A stretch of 17,192 nt of DNA from an uncultured Blautia sp. (GCA_934426285.1 CAKRYE010000040.1:1-17192); one strand, 5' to 3'; counted from the first letter of the stretch, positions 1-7,485 are shown. A program made the numbers and translations. The notes: generated by a model from the sequence alone, not told the origin.

Positions 1-342
1 GTATATATTGCAGTATTTATTTTCATTAACCGGGATTCTGCTATGTTGAGTTTTCTGGTATATGTCATTGCTACTGCAATCATCGATCATTTTACGGATC
101 ATTTTGATGCAATTAAACAGGTTACGATCATTACGAAAGATCCGGATGCAATTATCCATCAGATAAAAGAAGAACTAAATAAAACCTGTACGATATTAAA
201 TTCTTCCGGTTTGATCGCCGGGGAAAACAAAACGCTGATTTGTTATGTGAATTACTTTGAACTGCAGCAAATGAAGACGATTATATCCCAGAATAAAGGG
301 ACATTCAGTACAGTTTCAACTATTGAGGAAATCCTGAGGTAA
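1..342 (+). CDS. YitT/DUF2179 family membrane protein, C-terminal part (5' truncated)
   Basis: The reading frame is open from the first base, so this is the 3' end of a gene that starts before the window; about 113 codons are visible. The first ~30 residues are hydrophobic (part of a last membrane segment). They are followed by a soluble ~75-residue domain starting near VTIITKDPDAI, with ICYVNYFEL in its middle and STIEEI at the end. This pattern matches the cytosolic DUF2179 domain that ends YitT-family proteins (N-terminal DUF161 membrane part, C-terminal DUF2179). The family is integral to the membrane and its transport or signalling role is poorly defined; the DUF2179 fold is thought to bind a small ligand. 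The gene ends in TAA and faces the CYTH gene tail to tail. The internal ATG at 43 is not a real start, because family members have several membrane helices upstream. Confidence 0.8.
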   Translation, partial: VYIAVFIFINRDSAMLSFLVYVIATAIIDHFTDHFDAIKQVTIITKDPDAIIHQIKEELNKTCTILNSSGLIAGENKTLICYVNYFELQQMKTIISQNKGTFSTVSTIEEILR

Positions 343-355
343 CAGATGTAAATCT

Positions 356-381
356 ATATTGGGTAGGTTATTACCCAATAT
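356..381. terminator. Convergent hairpin between yitT-like and CYTH genes
   Basis: A perfect 10-bp inverted repeat (ATATTGGGTA at 356-365, TACCCAATAT at 372-381) has a 6-nt loop. It lies between two converging genes and overlaps the last codons of the minus-strand CYTH gene. The T-tract is poor on both strands, so this is only a candidate bidirectional terminator. Confidence 0.5.
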
Positions 382-829
382 TTCCCTGACTTAAACGGCT
401 GTTATGATATTTACCGGAGTTGGTAACATCTTCTCCGAACCATGTGGGAGGAGTATAGCTGAGGGCTTGCTCTTCAGAAGAAAATTCTACTTCTGCCAGA
501 TAGAGTCCTTCATAGGGGGCATCAAATACATCCAGCTCAATGGTGAGTCCGTCTTTTTCAGGAATAAGATAGCGGGTTTTGGAGATTAAGATCCCATCAG
601 CTTTTGGACGCATGTGCTCGTAGGATTCTTTGGTAAGCGGAAGATTGTATTCTTCACGTGTCATGAGACCTTTGGATTTGTAGGTAAGGTAGTAATTCTC
701 ATCCTCTTTGCGGATACGGACTACCGGTGCAGTGGATAAGTAGCCCTGTTCCAATTTGTGATGTGGATAAGAGTCAAGATCTTTGGGCAGATTTTCCTTG
801 GATATTAAAAATTTACGTTCGATTTCCAT
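371..829 (-). CDS. CYTH domain protein (triphosphate tunnel metalloenzyme)
   Basis: A 152-residue cytosolic protein that begins with the CYTH signature EIERKFL (ExExK: Glu2, Glu4, Lys6). It then shows the alternating charged strands of the family: VRIRKED, YYLTYKSKG, EEYNLPL, KTRYLIP, TIELDVFD and LAEVEFSSEE. The length fits the short bacterial CYTH proteins. These fold as an eight-stranded tunnel that binds triphosphates with divalent metal; characterised members are inorganic triphosphatases, thiamine triphosphatases or class IV adenylate cyclases. The substrate cannot be read from this sequence; a tripolyphosphatase-like role is the safest guess. The start is supported by a strong Shine-Dalgarno sequence (AAGGAGGAAC, complement of 837-846) about 7 nt upstream. 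The gene is monocistronic and divergent from the STAS gene. Its 3' end overlaps the convergent hairpin. Confidence 0.88.
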   Translation of the reverse strand: MEIERKFLISKENLPKDLDSYPHHKLEQGYLSTAPVVRIRKEDENYYLTYKSKGLMTREEYNLPLTKESYEHMRPKADGILISKTRYLIPEKDGLTIELDVFDAPYEGLYLAEVEFSSEEQALSYTPPTWFGEDVTNSGKYHNSRLSQGNIG

Positions 830-877
830 GAGAAATGTTCCTCCTTAAATATGAAATGACGGTACAGTTGTGTGATT

Positions 878-907
878 ATGATAACACTTATGATGAGCAT
901 GAGACAA
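878..907 (-). promoter_or_regulatory. Candidate sigma-A-type promoter for CYTH gene
   Basis: Read on the minus strand there is TTGTCT (complement of 902-907), an 18-nt spacer and TATCAT (complement of 878-883). This sits about 50 nt upstream of the CYTH start. Matches to consensus are 4/6 and 5/6, so it is plausible but unproven. Confidence 0.4.
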
Positions 908-924
908 GAAAAAAATGTGGGATA

Positions 925-953
925 TTGAGAAAATAGAATTTATGTGTTACCAT
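925..953 (+). promoter_or_regulatory. Candidate sigma-A-type promoter for STAS gene
   Basis: TTGAGA (925-930, 5/6 to the -35 consensus), a 17-nt spacer, and TACCAT (948-953, 4/6 to the -10 consensus). A start near 960 would give a short leader before the Shine-Dalgarno sequence at 994-999. It lies in the divergent region shared with the CYTH promoter. Confidence 0.4.
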
Positions 954-1006
954 ATAAAAAGACATTTTAACAAAATGCGTATATACACGTAATGGAGGGC
1001 CGCATT

Positions 1007-1303
1007 ATGACAATTGATAAGAAGTTAGAAGGAACAAAACTGGAAATTACATTGGAGGGAAGACTGGATACCATCACAGCCCCGACATTAGAGGGAGAGT
1101 TAAAGCAATCTCTGGATGGGATCACAGAGTTAGTCTTTGATTTCGGAAAGTTGGAATACATATCTTCAGCAGGACTGCGTGTTCTTCTTGCTGCTCAGAA
1201 GATTATGAACAAGCAGGGAAGCATGATCATAAAAAATGTAAATGATGTGATAAATGATGTGTTTGAAGTGACTGGTTTTTCAGATATCCTGACAATAGAA
1301 TAA
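1007..1303 (+). CDS. STAS-domain anti-sigma factor antagonist (SpoIIAA/RsbV-like)
   Basis: A 98-residue single STAS domain. The order is EITLEGRLDTITAPTLEGEL (first strands and helix), then VFDFGKLEYISSAGLRVL (the conserved loop). In partner switching such a protein binds the HATPase kinase when unphosphorylated and is released when the kinase phosphorylates a serine. Aligning ISSAGL to the B. subtilis SpoIIAA loop MDSSGL places Ser54 at the SpoIIAA Ser58 phosphosite, so the switch residue is present. I chose ATG 1007 over the in-frame ATG 992, because GGAGGG at 994-999 lies 7 nt before 1007 and overlaps the 992 codon. The gene is flanked by its own candidate promoter and a strong terminator. 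Its probable partners are the phosphatase at 5407-7074 and the kinase at 7078-7485. The exact pathway (sigma factor or other target) is not shown here. Confidence 0.9.
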   Translation: MTIDKKLEGTKLEITLEGRLDTITAPTLEGELKQSLDGITELVFDFGKLEYISSAGLRVLLAAQKIMNKQGSMIIKNVNDVINDVFEVTGFSDILTIE

Positions 1304-1311
1304 GTAAGCAT

Positions 1312-1347
1312 GTGGCTTTGCGAAATCGTTTCGTGAAGCCGCTTTTT
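1312..1347 (+). terminator. Strong intrinsic terminator after STAS gene
   Basis: A 14-bp stem (1312-1325 with 1329-1342, three G-T wobbles) with a TCG triloop, followed by TTTTT. It begins 8 nt after the STAS stop codon and separates that gene from the downstream operon. Confidence 0.88.
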
Positions 1348-1406
1348 ATATAAAGAATTTTGTGGAATTGCTATAGTATGTAACCAATAACTTTATGAAT
1401 ATTTTG

Positions 1407-1435
1407 TTGGAATATTTGAAAAATAGAGATATAAT
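1407..1435 (+). promoter_or_regulatory. Sigma-A-type promoter of the DUF2156-MFS-phosphatase-kinase operon
   Basis: TTGGAA (1407-1412, 4/6) is followed by a 17-nt spacer and a perfect TATAAT (1430-1435). Transcription would begin near 1442, giving a leader of about 70 nt before ATG 1512. The promoter lies downstream of the longest-frame ATG at 1395, which argues that this ATG is not used. Confidence 0.65.
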
Positions 1436-1511
1436 ATTTATAAGTGCGCAGCTGGAAATATTTCTCACGATCACAGCTGGAGATTATGCACTGATATTTA
1501 GAGGAGACCGT

Positions 1512-2471
1512 ATGAAATCAGATACAAAAAAATATTATAAAATACCACAGAAAATGCTGGAAAGCTTCCTTGCGCGTGGTTATCAGGAACTTAGAGTGGA
1601 GGATCAGAGCCTGTTTGATCCGTATTATGACAGTATGAATGAACACTGGTCGGCCAACACCTGCTTTTTGAATTTGATCGGATGGAGGGATTCGTATCCC
1701 ACTTACTTCAAAATAGCAGAAGGGCTTTTGATCAATATTACATATTTGAATACAGAAGGATACCCGGTGGCTGTTCCGTTTGTGGGGAACTATACAGAGG
1801 AAAAGATAAAGAAAGCTATACAGATCCTGAAGGAAGATTTTGCGGAATTTGATGCACAGCTGATTATTATGGATGTGGTTCCATGGATGCTTCCCTATTA
1901 TGAGGCTAGCGGCATTCAGTTTGAAATAGAGGATAACCGTGATTATATGGATTATACCTTTACACCTGAGCAGTTTCAGGCAGGCATGGATACGCAGGAT
2001 GACCGTTACCGTTATAATTATTTCAAACGCAGATTTGCATATGAGACAGAAGAGATAACCCCTTCCCATCAGGAGGAAATCCGGGAATTTATGGAAAAGG
2101 AATGGTGTGGAGAGAAAACCTGTGAGGAGTGCCATTGTGGCTGTCTGCTCCGGGTGATCGACAATCTGGTTCCTGTTTTTGATAAAATCAGGATCAATGG
2201 AATCCTTGTAAGAGTAGAGGGGAAAATGGCAGGGCTTTGTATTGTGAGCTGCCGTAACGGACTTGGCGTATACCAGTATAAAAATGCAGTTAACCGGATC
2301 AAGGGAATTAATGAGTATTTGCTGAGGGAAAGCTTTGAACGATATCTGCAGTCTGCAGATACGATCAATTACACAGAAGATATGGGAGTTGAAAATCTGC
2401 GTTATTATAAAGAGCATATGGCGCCTGCCCATACTCTGCTATCAAAACTTACATTAACAGAAAGAGGTTAA
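1512..2471 (+). CDS. DUF2156 (phosphatidylglycerol lysyltransferase C-terminal-like) protein
   Basis: A 319-residue soluble protein resembling DUF2156/LPG_synthase_C, the tandem GNAT-like catalytic half of MprF-type aminoacyl-lipid synthases. Family-like features are the N-terminal FLNLIGWRDSYPTYFK region, the central tract YNYFKRRFAYETE, and the C-terminal INYTEDMGVENLRYYKEHMAP, which matches the 'N-E-D-G-LR-K-P' ending of the family. It lacks the membrane flippase half of MprF, so lipid aminoacylation is not established; it may be another acyl- or aminoacyl-transferase. A cysteine cluster (Cys199, 204, 207, 209, 211) is notable. ATG 1512 is chosen because GAGGAG (1501-1506) lies 5 nt upstream and a TATAAT promoter falls between it and the in-frame ATG 1395. 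It is the first gene of the operon, 5 nt before the MFS fusion gene. Confidence 0.78.
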   Translation: MKSDTKKYYKIPQKMLESFLARGYQELRVEDQSLFDPYYDSMNEHWSANTCFLNLIGWRDSYPTYFKIAEGLLINITYLNTEGYPVAVPFVGNYTEEKIKKAIQILKEDFAEFDAQLIIMDVVPWMLPYYEASGIQFEIEDNRDYMDYTFTPEQFQAGMDTQDDRYRYNYFKRRFAYETEEITPSHQEEIREFMEKEWCGEKTCEECHCGCLLRVIDNLVPVFDKIRINGILVRVEGKMAGLCIVSCRNGLGVYQYKNAVNRIKGINEYLLRESFERYLQSADTINYTEDMGVENLRYYKEHMAPAHTLLSKLTLTERG

Positions 2472-2476
2472 GGTGC

Positions 2477-5428
2477 ATGGAACATAAGAGAAAAAAACAG
2501 TGGATTCTAATAATTGTGCTGCTTTTGACAGTATGTTCTGTTTTTGTAGTGTATGCAGGCCGGGAATGGATGTTTACCAATCCTTTTAAACCTTATGCAT
2601 TTTCTGCAGTATCCTATGCATCCGGAGATGGGGATGGATGTACTTATGTGATTGATGATTCCAACAGGAAAATATTGAAAATATCTGCTGACGGAAGGCT
2701 TTTATGGCAGACATGTGCCTCTGATAAAAGTTTTCTGAGTGCCGAGCGGGTTGTGGCAGACGGAGACGGAAATGTGTATCTTCATGATGTCCGTATTGAG
2801 CAGGGCGTTCAGATTGCCAGGGAAGGAATCGTCAAACTGTCATCAAAGGGAAAATATATATCAACGGTTGCTTCTGTAGAAGCAGAGAAAGGCAGTGTAA
2901 GGCGCAACATTGTGGGAATGGTACCCACAGAGCATGGTGTGATCTACATGCAAAAGGAAGATGACAGTATTCTGGTCAGCAATACAGAACAGGGAAGCTC
3001 AAAGGCTTTTTCTGTTGCTGATGCGCAGGACAGGATTTTGTGCTGTGCTTATGACAGAGACAGTGATAGCCTGTTTTATGTGACTTATGACGGTAAAATT
3101 TATAAATATACAGACAGCGGACAGGATAAACTGCTCTATGACAGTGATACAGTTGACGGTAGCATTCCGCAGGAGATCAGTTACTCAGATGGAGTGCTTT
3201 ATTCAGCAGATATAGGTCTCAGGGATATTATACGGATATTCTGTGATATGGAAAATACAGGAAATACAGACAGACTTACTGTGGAAGAGCCTTTGAAGGA
3301 AAGAGAGATTGCATATCATGTGAGTGCACCGGGAACCTTGGTTTCTTCCACTAATTATTCTGTTATATTGTGGAACGGAGAGGATTATGAACAGTTCTGG
3401 GACGTTCCGTTATCAGGAAAACTGCAGGTATGGAACTGTTTGTTGTGGGCTGCCTGTGCAGAGATTGTTGCTGCTGTTTTGCTTTTTGCGGTGACTTTGT
3501 TAAAGATACTGGTAAAAAAATTCAGCTTTTATGCAAAGATTACCATAGCAGTCATAGGGATCATTGTGGGAGTTGCGGCTCTGTTTATTGGCACCTTGTT
3601 TCCGCAGTTTCAAAGTCTGCTGGTCAATGAAACCTATACAAGAGAGAAATTTGCCGCATCAGCGGTAACAAACAGACTTCCTGCAGATGCATTTCAGAGG
3701 CTGGATAAGCCTTCTGATTTTATGAATGAGGATTACAGACAGGTCCGGCAGGTGGTACGGGATGTATTTTTTTCAGATTCTGACAGTTCACAGGATTTGT
3801 ACTGTGTGCTTTATAAAGTAAAAGACGGAACGGTTACCCTGGTTTATACCCTGGAGGATATTTGTGTGGCTTATCCTTATGACTGGGAATATGAAGGCAC
3901 AGATCTTCAGCAGGTTATGGAGCAGGGGACTACAAAAACCTATGCTACAAATTCAAGCTCTGGAAGCTTTGTATTTATCCATAGTCCCATCCGGGATAAA
4001 AGCGGAGATATTATTGGGATTATAGAAGTGGGAACAGATATGAACAGTCTGACAGAGAAAAGCAGAGAGATTCAGGTGTCTTTGATCATCAACCTGATCG
4101 CAATTATGGTAGTATTTTTCATGCTTACCTTTGAGGTGATTTACTTTATAAAGGGAAGGCAGGAGCTGAAAAGACGAAAACAGGAGGAAAATAATAGCAG
4201 ACTTCCTGTGGAAATTTTCAGATTTATTGTATTTCTTGTTTTCTTTTTTACAAATCTGACCTGTGCGATCCTTCCCATCTATGCAATGAAGATTTCTGAG
4301 AAGATGTCAGTACAGGGATTATCACCGGCCATGCTTGCAGCAGTTCCTATATCTGCAGAGGTGTTATCCGGCGCCATTTTCTCAGCGCTTGGCGGAAAGG
4401 TAATACATAAGCTTGGGGCAAAGAGATCTGTTTTTGTAAGCTCTGTACTGCTTACAGCAGGACTTGGATTGCGAGTGGTTCCCAATATATGGCTGCTTAC
4501 GTTAAGCTCCCTGCTTCTTGGAGCAGGCTGGGGAGTATTGCTTTTACTTGTCAATCTTATGATCGTGGAGCTTCCTGATGAGGAGAAGAACAGAGCCTAT
4601 GCCTATTACAGTGTATCCTCCCTGAGCGGTGCAAACTGTGCAGTTGTGTTTGGTGGCTTCCTTCTGCAATGGATGTCCTATACAGCGTTGTTTGCTGTTA
4701 CTGCAGTACTCAGTGTGCTGCTGTTTCTGGTAGCAAATAAGTATATGAGTAAATATACTTCAGATAACGAAGAGGAGAACTGCGAAACAGAAGATACACA
4801 TATGAATATTGTTCAGTTTATATTTCGTCCAAGGATTATTAGTTTTTTCCTGCTGATGATGATCCCGCTTCTGATCTGTGGATATTTCCTGAATTATATG
4901 TTCCCGATCGTTGGTTCTGAATGGGGACTTTCGGAAACCTATATTGGATATACCTATCTTTTAAACGGAATTTTTGTACTGATTTTGGGAACTCCTCTCA
5001 CGGAATTCTTTTCCAATAGAGGATGGAAGCATTTGGGGCTTGCAGCAGCTGCGTTTATTTATGCAGCAGCTTTTCTGGAGGTGGCAATGCTTCAGAATAT
5101 ACCATCTCTTCTGATCGCACTGGCATTGATTGGAGTTGCAGACAGCTTTGGGATTCCATTACTTACCAGCTATTTTACAGATTTGAAGGATGTAGAACGA
5201 TTTGGATATGACAGAGGACTTGGGGTTTACAGCCTGTTTGAGAACGGTGCACAGTCTCTGGGTTCCTTTGTGTTTGGCTATGTGCTGGTCCTTGGTGTAG
5301 GCAGAGGTCTTATCTTTGTGCTGATCCTTGTGAGTGTGCTTTCAGCAGCTTTCCTGATTAGCACCACATTTGCAGCACACAGAGACAAAAAAGGAGGTCA
5401 AAGAGCATGGAAAAAAGACGAAAGCTGA
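2477..5428 (+). CDS. Sensor-MFS fusion: propeller-like ectodomain, second ectodomain and major facilitator module
   Basis: A 983-residue membrane protein of unusual build. Residues 8-27 are a signal anchor. Residues ~28-320 are an outside domain rich in short repeats of the type YVIDDSNRKILKISADG and LFYVTYDGKIYKY, suggesting a beta-propeller (NHL/PQQ-like). Helices follow at ~322-346 and ~352-375. Residues ~376-533 form a second outside domain, ending GDIIGIIEVGTDMNSL like Cache-type sensors, followed by a helix at ~534-558 and a basic linker. From ~582 there is a roughly 12-helix MFS module with the loop 2-3 motif GGKVIHKLGAKR and an acidic central loop at ~760-778. The predicted topology is consistent: both ectodomains outside, MFS N-terminus inside. 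Substrate is unknown; it may transport, sense or both. It starts 5 nt after the DUF2156 stop and overlaps the phosphatase start by 22 nt, which points to joint function. Confidence 0.78.
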   Translation: MEHKRKKQWILIIVLLLTVCSVFVVYAGREWMFTNPFKPYAFSAVSYASGDGDGCTYVIDDSNRKILKISADGRLLWQTCASDKSFLSAERVVADGDGNVYLHDVRIEQGVQIAREGIVKLSSKGKYISTVASVEAEKGSVRRNIVGMVPTEHGVIYMQKEDDSILVSNTEQGSSKAFSVADAQDRILCCAYDRDSDSLFYVTYDGKIYKYTDSGQDKLLYDSDTVDGSIPQEISYSDGVLYSADIGLRDIIRIFCDMENTGNTDRLTVEEPLKEREIAYHVSAPGTLVSSTNYSVILWNGEDYEQFWDVPLSGKLQVWNCLLWAACAEIVAAVLLFAVTLLKILVKKFSFYAKITIAVIGIIVGVAALFIGTLFPQFQSLLVNETYTREKFAASAVTNRLPADAFQRLDKPSDFMNEDYRQVRQVVRDVFFSDSDSSQDLYCVLYKVKDGTVTLVYTLEDICVAYPYDWEYEGTDLQQVMEQGTTKTYATNSSSGSFVFIHSPIRDKSGDIIGIIEVGTDMNSLTEKSREIQVSLIINLIAIMVVFFMLTFEVIYFIKGRQELKRRKQEENNSRLPVEIFRFIVFLVFFFTNLTCAILPIYAMKISEKMSVQGLSPAMLAAVPISAEVLSGAIFSALGGKVIHKLGAKRSVFVSSVLLTAGLGLRVVPNIWLLTLSSLLLGAGWGVLLLLVNLMIVELPDEEKNRAYAYYSVSSLSGANCAVVFGGFLLQWMSYTALFAVTAVLSVLLFLVANKYMSKYTSDNEEENCETEDTHMNIVQFIFRPRIISFFLLMMIPLLICGYFLNYMFPIVGSEWGLSETYIGYTYLLNGIFVLILGTPLTEFFSNRGWKHLGLAAAAFIYAAAFLEVAMLQNIPSLLIALALIGVADSFGIPLLTSYFTDLKDVERFGYDRGLGVYSLFENGAQSLGSFVFGYVLVLGVGRGLIFVLILVSVLSAAFLISTTFAAHRDKKGGQRAWKKDES

Positions 5429-7074
5429 ATGTTGAACTGATTAAATTTCTCATCGGTTCTATGTTGGTGGTTGGGGTTTTAATGCTTCTTGGAAGTTCTC
5501 TTGTGAATAACAGACAGTATAGAAAACTCTATAATGACAAAGCGCTTGAAATCGCGAAGACGGTATCAGATCAGGTAAATGGGGATTTTATCGAAGAACT
5601 GTGTAAAGAGATAGACACAGAGGAATTTGAACAGATCCAGGAAAAAGCAGTAGCAGCTGATGATGAACAGCCGATTATAGACTGGCTTAAAGCGAAAGGC
5701 ATGTATCAGAATTATGAGAGGATAAATGAATATCTTCATTCTATACAGGCAGATATGAATATTGAATATCTGTATATTCAGATGATCCAGGATCATTCCA
5801 GTGTGTATCTGTTTGATCCTTCGTCAGGTTATCTGACTCTTGGCTATAAGGAAGAGCTTTCGGAAAGATTTGATAAACTGAAAGGAAACGAACGCCTGGA
5901 GCCTACTGTGAGCAGGACAGAATTTGGATGGCTGTCATCTGCCGGAGAGCCGGTACTTTCATCTGCTGGAGAGAAATGTGCAGTTGCCTTTGTAGATATT
6001 GACATGACAGAGATTGTCAGAAATACCATTCGTTTTACTGTACTGATGGTATGCCTTTGCATTCTGATCATCCTGGCTGCCGGTATGGGCATATCCAGAA
6101 AAATCAAAAAGAGAATATCCAGGCCTATTGAACTGCTTACGGAAGCAACACACAAATTTGGCAATGGCGAGGAAGGGTATGATGAGAATAACATCGTAGA
6201 GCTTGACATTCATACCAAAGATGAAATAGAAGAACTTTATCATGCAACCCAATCCATGCAGAAAAGCATTATTAACTATATGGATAACCTTACCCGGGTG
6301 ACTGCTGAGAAAGAGCGTATCGGAGCAGAGCTGAATGTGGCAACACAGATCCAGGCGTCTATGCTTCCCTGCATATTCCCTGCATTTCCTGACAGAGATG
6401 AGATGGATATTTATGCGACCATGACACCGGCAAAGGAAGTAGGCGGAGATTTTTATGATTTCTTTATGATTGATGACAGACATATGGCAATTGTTATGGC
6501 TGATGTTTCCGGCAAGGGAGTCCCGGCAGCCCTTTTCATGGTTATCGGAAAAACCCTGATCAAGGATCATACACAGCCGGGCAGAGACCTGGGAGAAGTC
6601 TTTACAGAGGTCAATAATATTCTGTGTGAATCCAATGAAAACGGAATGTTTATTACAGCCTTTGAGGGTGTGCTGGATCTTGTGACCGGTGAATTCAGGT
6701 ATGTAAACGCCGGACATGAGATGCCATTTGTTTACCGCAGGGAAACCAATACCTATGAAGCCTACAAAATACGTGCTGGATTCGTTCTTGCAGGGATAGA
6801 GGACATCGTATATAAAGAACAAAAGCTTCAGCTGAATATCGGAGACAAAATATTCCAGTATACAGATGGAGTGACAGAGGCAACGGATAAGGACAGGCAG
6901 CTGTACGGAATGGACAGACTGGATCATGTTCTGAACCAGCAGTGCTTAAGCAGTAATCCGGAAGAAACCCTGAAGCTTGTAAAGGCGGATATTGACGCTT
7001 TTGTAGGAGACAATGACCAGTTTGATGATATTACAATGCTGTGTCTTGAGTATACAAAGAAAATGGGGGACTAG
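5407..7074 (+). CDS. Membrane SpoIIE/RsbU-type PP2C phosphatase with extracellular sensor and HAMP
   Basis: A 555-residue protein. Helix ~12-32 is followed by an outside sensor region at ~33-206 and a second helix at ~207-229. A HAMP-like linker starts at RISRPIELL (~237), with a coiled linker to ~315. The C-terminal domain (~320-550) is a SpoIIE-type PP2C phosphatase. Metal-binding aspartates are visible in AKEVGGDFYDFF (Asp348), MADVSGKGVPAAL (Asp366), YTDGVTEA (Asp487) and DQFDDITML (Asp540/541). Family members dephosphorylate the serine of STAS antagonists and so oppose the HATPase kinase; the likely substrate is the STAS protein at 1007-1303. AAGGAGGT (5391-5398) lies 8 nt before the ATG, inside the end of the MFS gene, so translation is probably coupled. 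The kinase gene follows after 3 nt. Confidence 0.93.
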   Translation: MEKRRKLNVELIKFLIGSMLVVGVLMLLGSSLVNNRQYRKLYNDKALEIAKTVSDQVNGDFIEELCKEIDTEEFEQIQEKAVAADDEQPIIDWLKAKGMYQNYERINEYLHSIQADMNIEYLYIQMIQDHSSVYLFDPSSGYLTLGYKEELSERFDKLKGNERLEPTVSRTEFGWLSSAGEPVLSSAGEKCAVAFVDIDMTEIVRNTIRFTVLMVCLCILIILAAGMGISRKIKKRISRPIELLTEATHKFGNGEEGYDENNIVELDIHTKDEIEELYHATQSMQKSIINYMDNLTRVTAEKERIGAELNVATQIQASMLPCIFPAFPDRDEMDIYATMTPAKEVGGDFYDFFMIDDRHMAIVMADVSGKGVPAALFMVIGKTLIKDHTQPGRDLGEVFTEVNNILCESNENGMFITAFEGVLDLVTGEFRYVNAGHEMPFVYRRETNTYEAYKIRAGFVLAGIEDIVYKEQKLQLNIGDKIFQYTDGVTEATDKDRQLYGMDRLDHVLNQQCLSSNPEETLKLVKADIDAFVGDNDQFDDITMLCLEYTKKMGD

Positions 7075-7077
7075 CCA

Positions 7078-7485
7078 ATGAAGGAAATAACTGTTGATGC
7101 TGTTGCCGCAAACATAGATAAGGTAACAGAATTTGCAGATGATATTCTGGACAGCTATGGTTGTCCTGTAAAAGTCAGAATGCAGATAGATATCGCGATT
7201 GATGAGATTCTCAGCAACATTGCATATTATGCATATGGAGAGCAGGGAGGAAAGGTGACTGTAGGATTTCAGATCCAGGATAATCCGAAAATGGTCTGTG
7301 TAACATTTTCAGATAAGGGAATTCCCTATAATCCACTGGAAAAAGAAGATCCTGATATCAGTCTGACCGCAGAAAAACGGGAAATTGGCGGTCTTGGCAT
7401 TTATATGGTTAAAAAAAGTATGGATGAAATGTCTTATTGCTATTCTGATGGGAAGAATATACTTGTTATAAAAAAGAATTTATAG
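7078..7485 (+). CDS. RsbW/SpoIIAB-like anti-sigma serine kinase (HATPase)
   Basis: A 135-residue GHKL-type ATPase. The N-box is IDEILSNIAYYAY (Glu43, Asn47), the G1 box is FSDKGIPYNPL (Asp79) and the G2 box is IGGLGIYMVKK (Gly104-Gly107). This is the size and motif set of stand-alone anti-sigma kinases such as RsbW and SpoIIAB, which phosphorylate a STAS antagonist and, in classic systems, sequester a sigma factor. No sigma gene is adjacent here, so the output partner is unknown. It starts 3 nt after the phosphatase stop, so the two opposing enzymes are made together. The cognate antagonist is probably the STAS protein at 1007-1303. It could instead bind a non-sigma target, as some partner-switching kinases do. 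Confidence 0.9.
   Translation: MKEITVDAVAANIDKVTEFADDILDSYGCPVKVRMQIDIAIDEILSNIAYYAYGEQGGKVTVGFQIQDNPKMVCVTFSDKGIPYNPLEKEDPDISLTAEKREIGGLGIYMVKKSMDEMSYCYSDGKNILVIKKNL

Noticed and set aside
404..589. Short + strand open frame inside the CYTH gene
   Set aside because: It overlaps a well-supported minus-strand gene and shows no domain, start signal or conserved pattern.
1518..2432. 304-codon minus-strand open frame opposite the DUF2156 gene
   Set aside because: It has no recognisable domain, is rich in Ile/His/Cys as expected from antisense of a coding region, and lacks a good ribosome-binding site; the + strand frame has a family match, promoter and Shine-Dalgarno.
5959..6927. 322-codon minus-strand open frame opposite the phosphatase
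   Set aside because: The + strand carries clear HAMP and PP2C motifs over the same bases; the antisense translation has no domain-like pattern.
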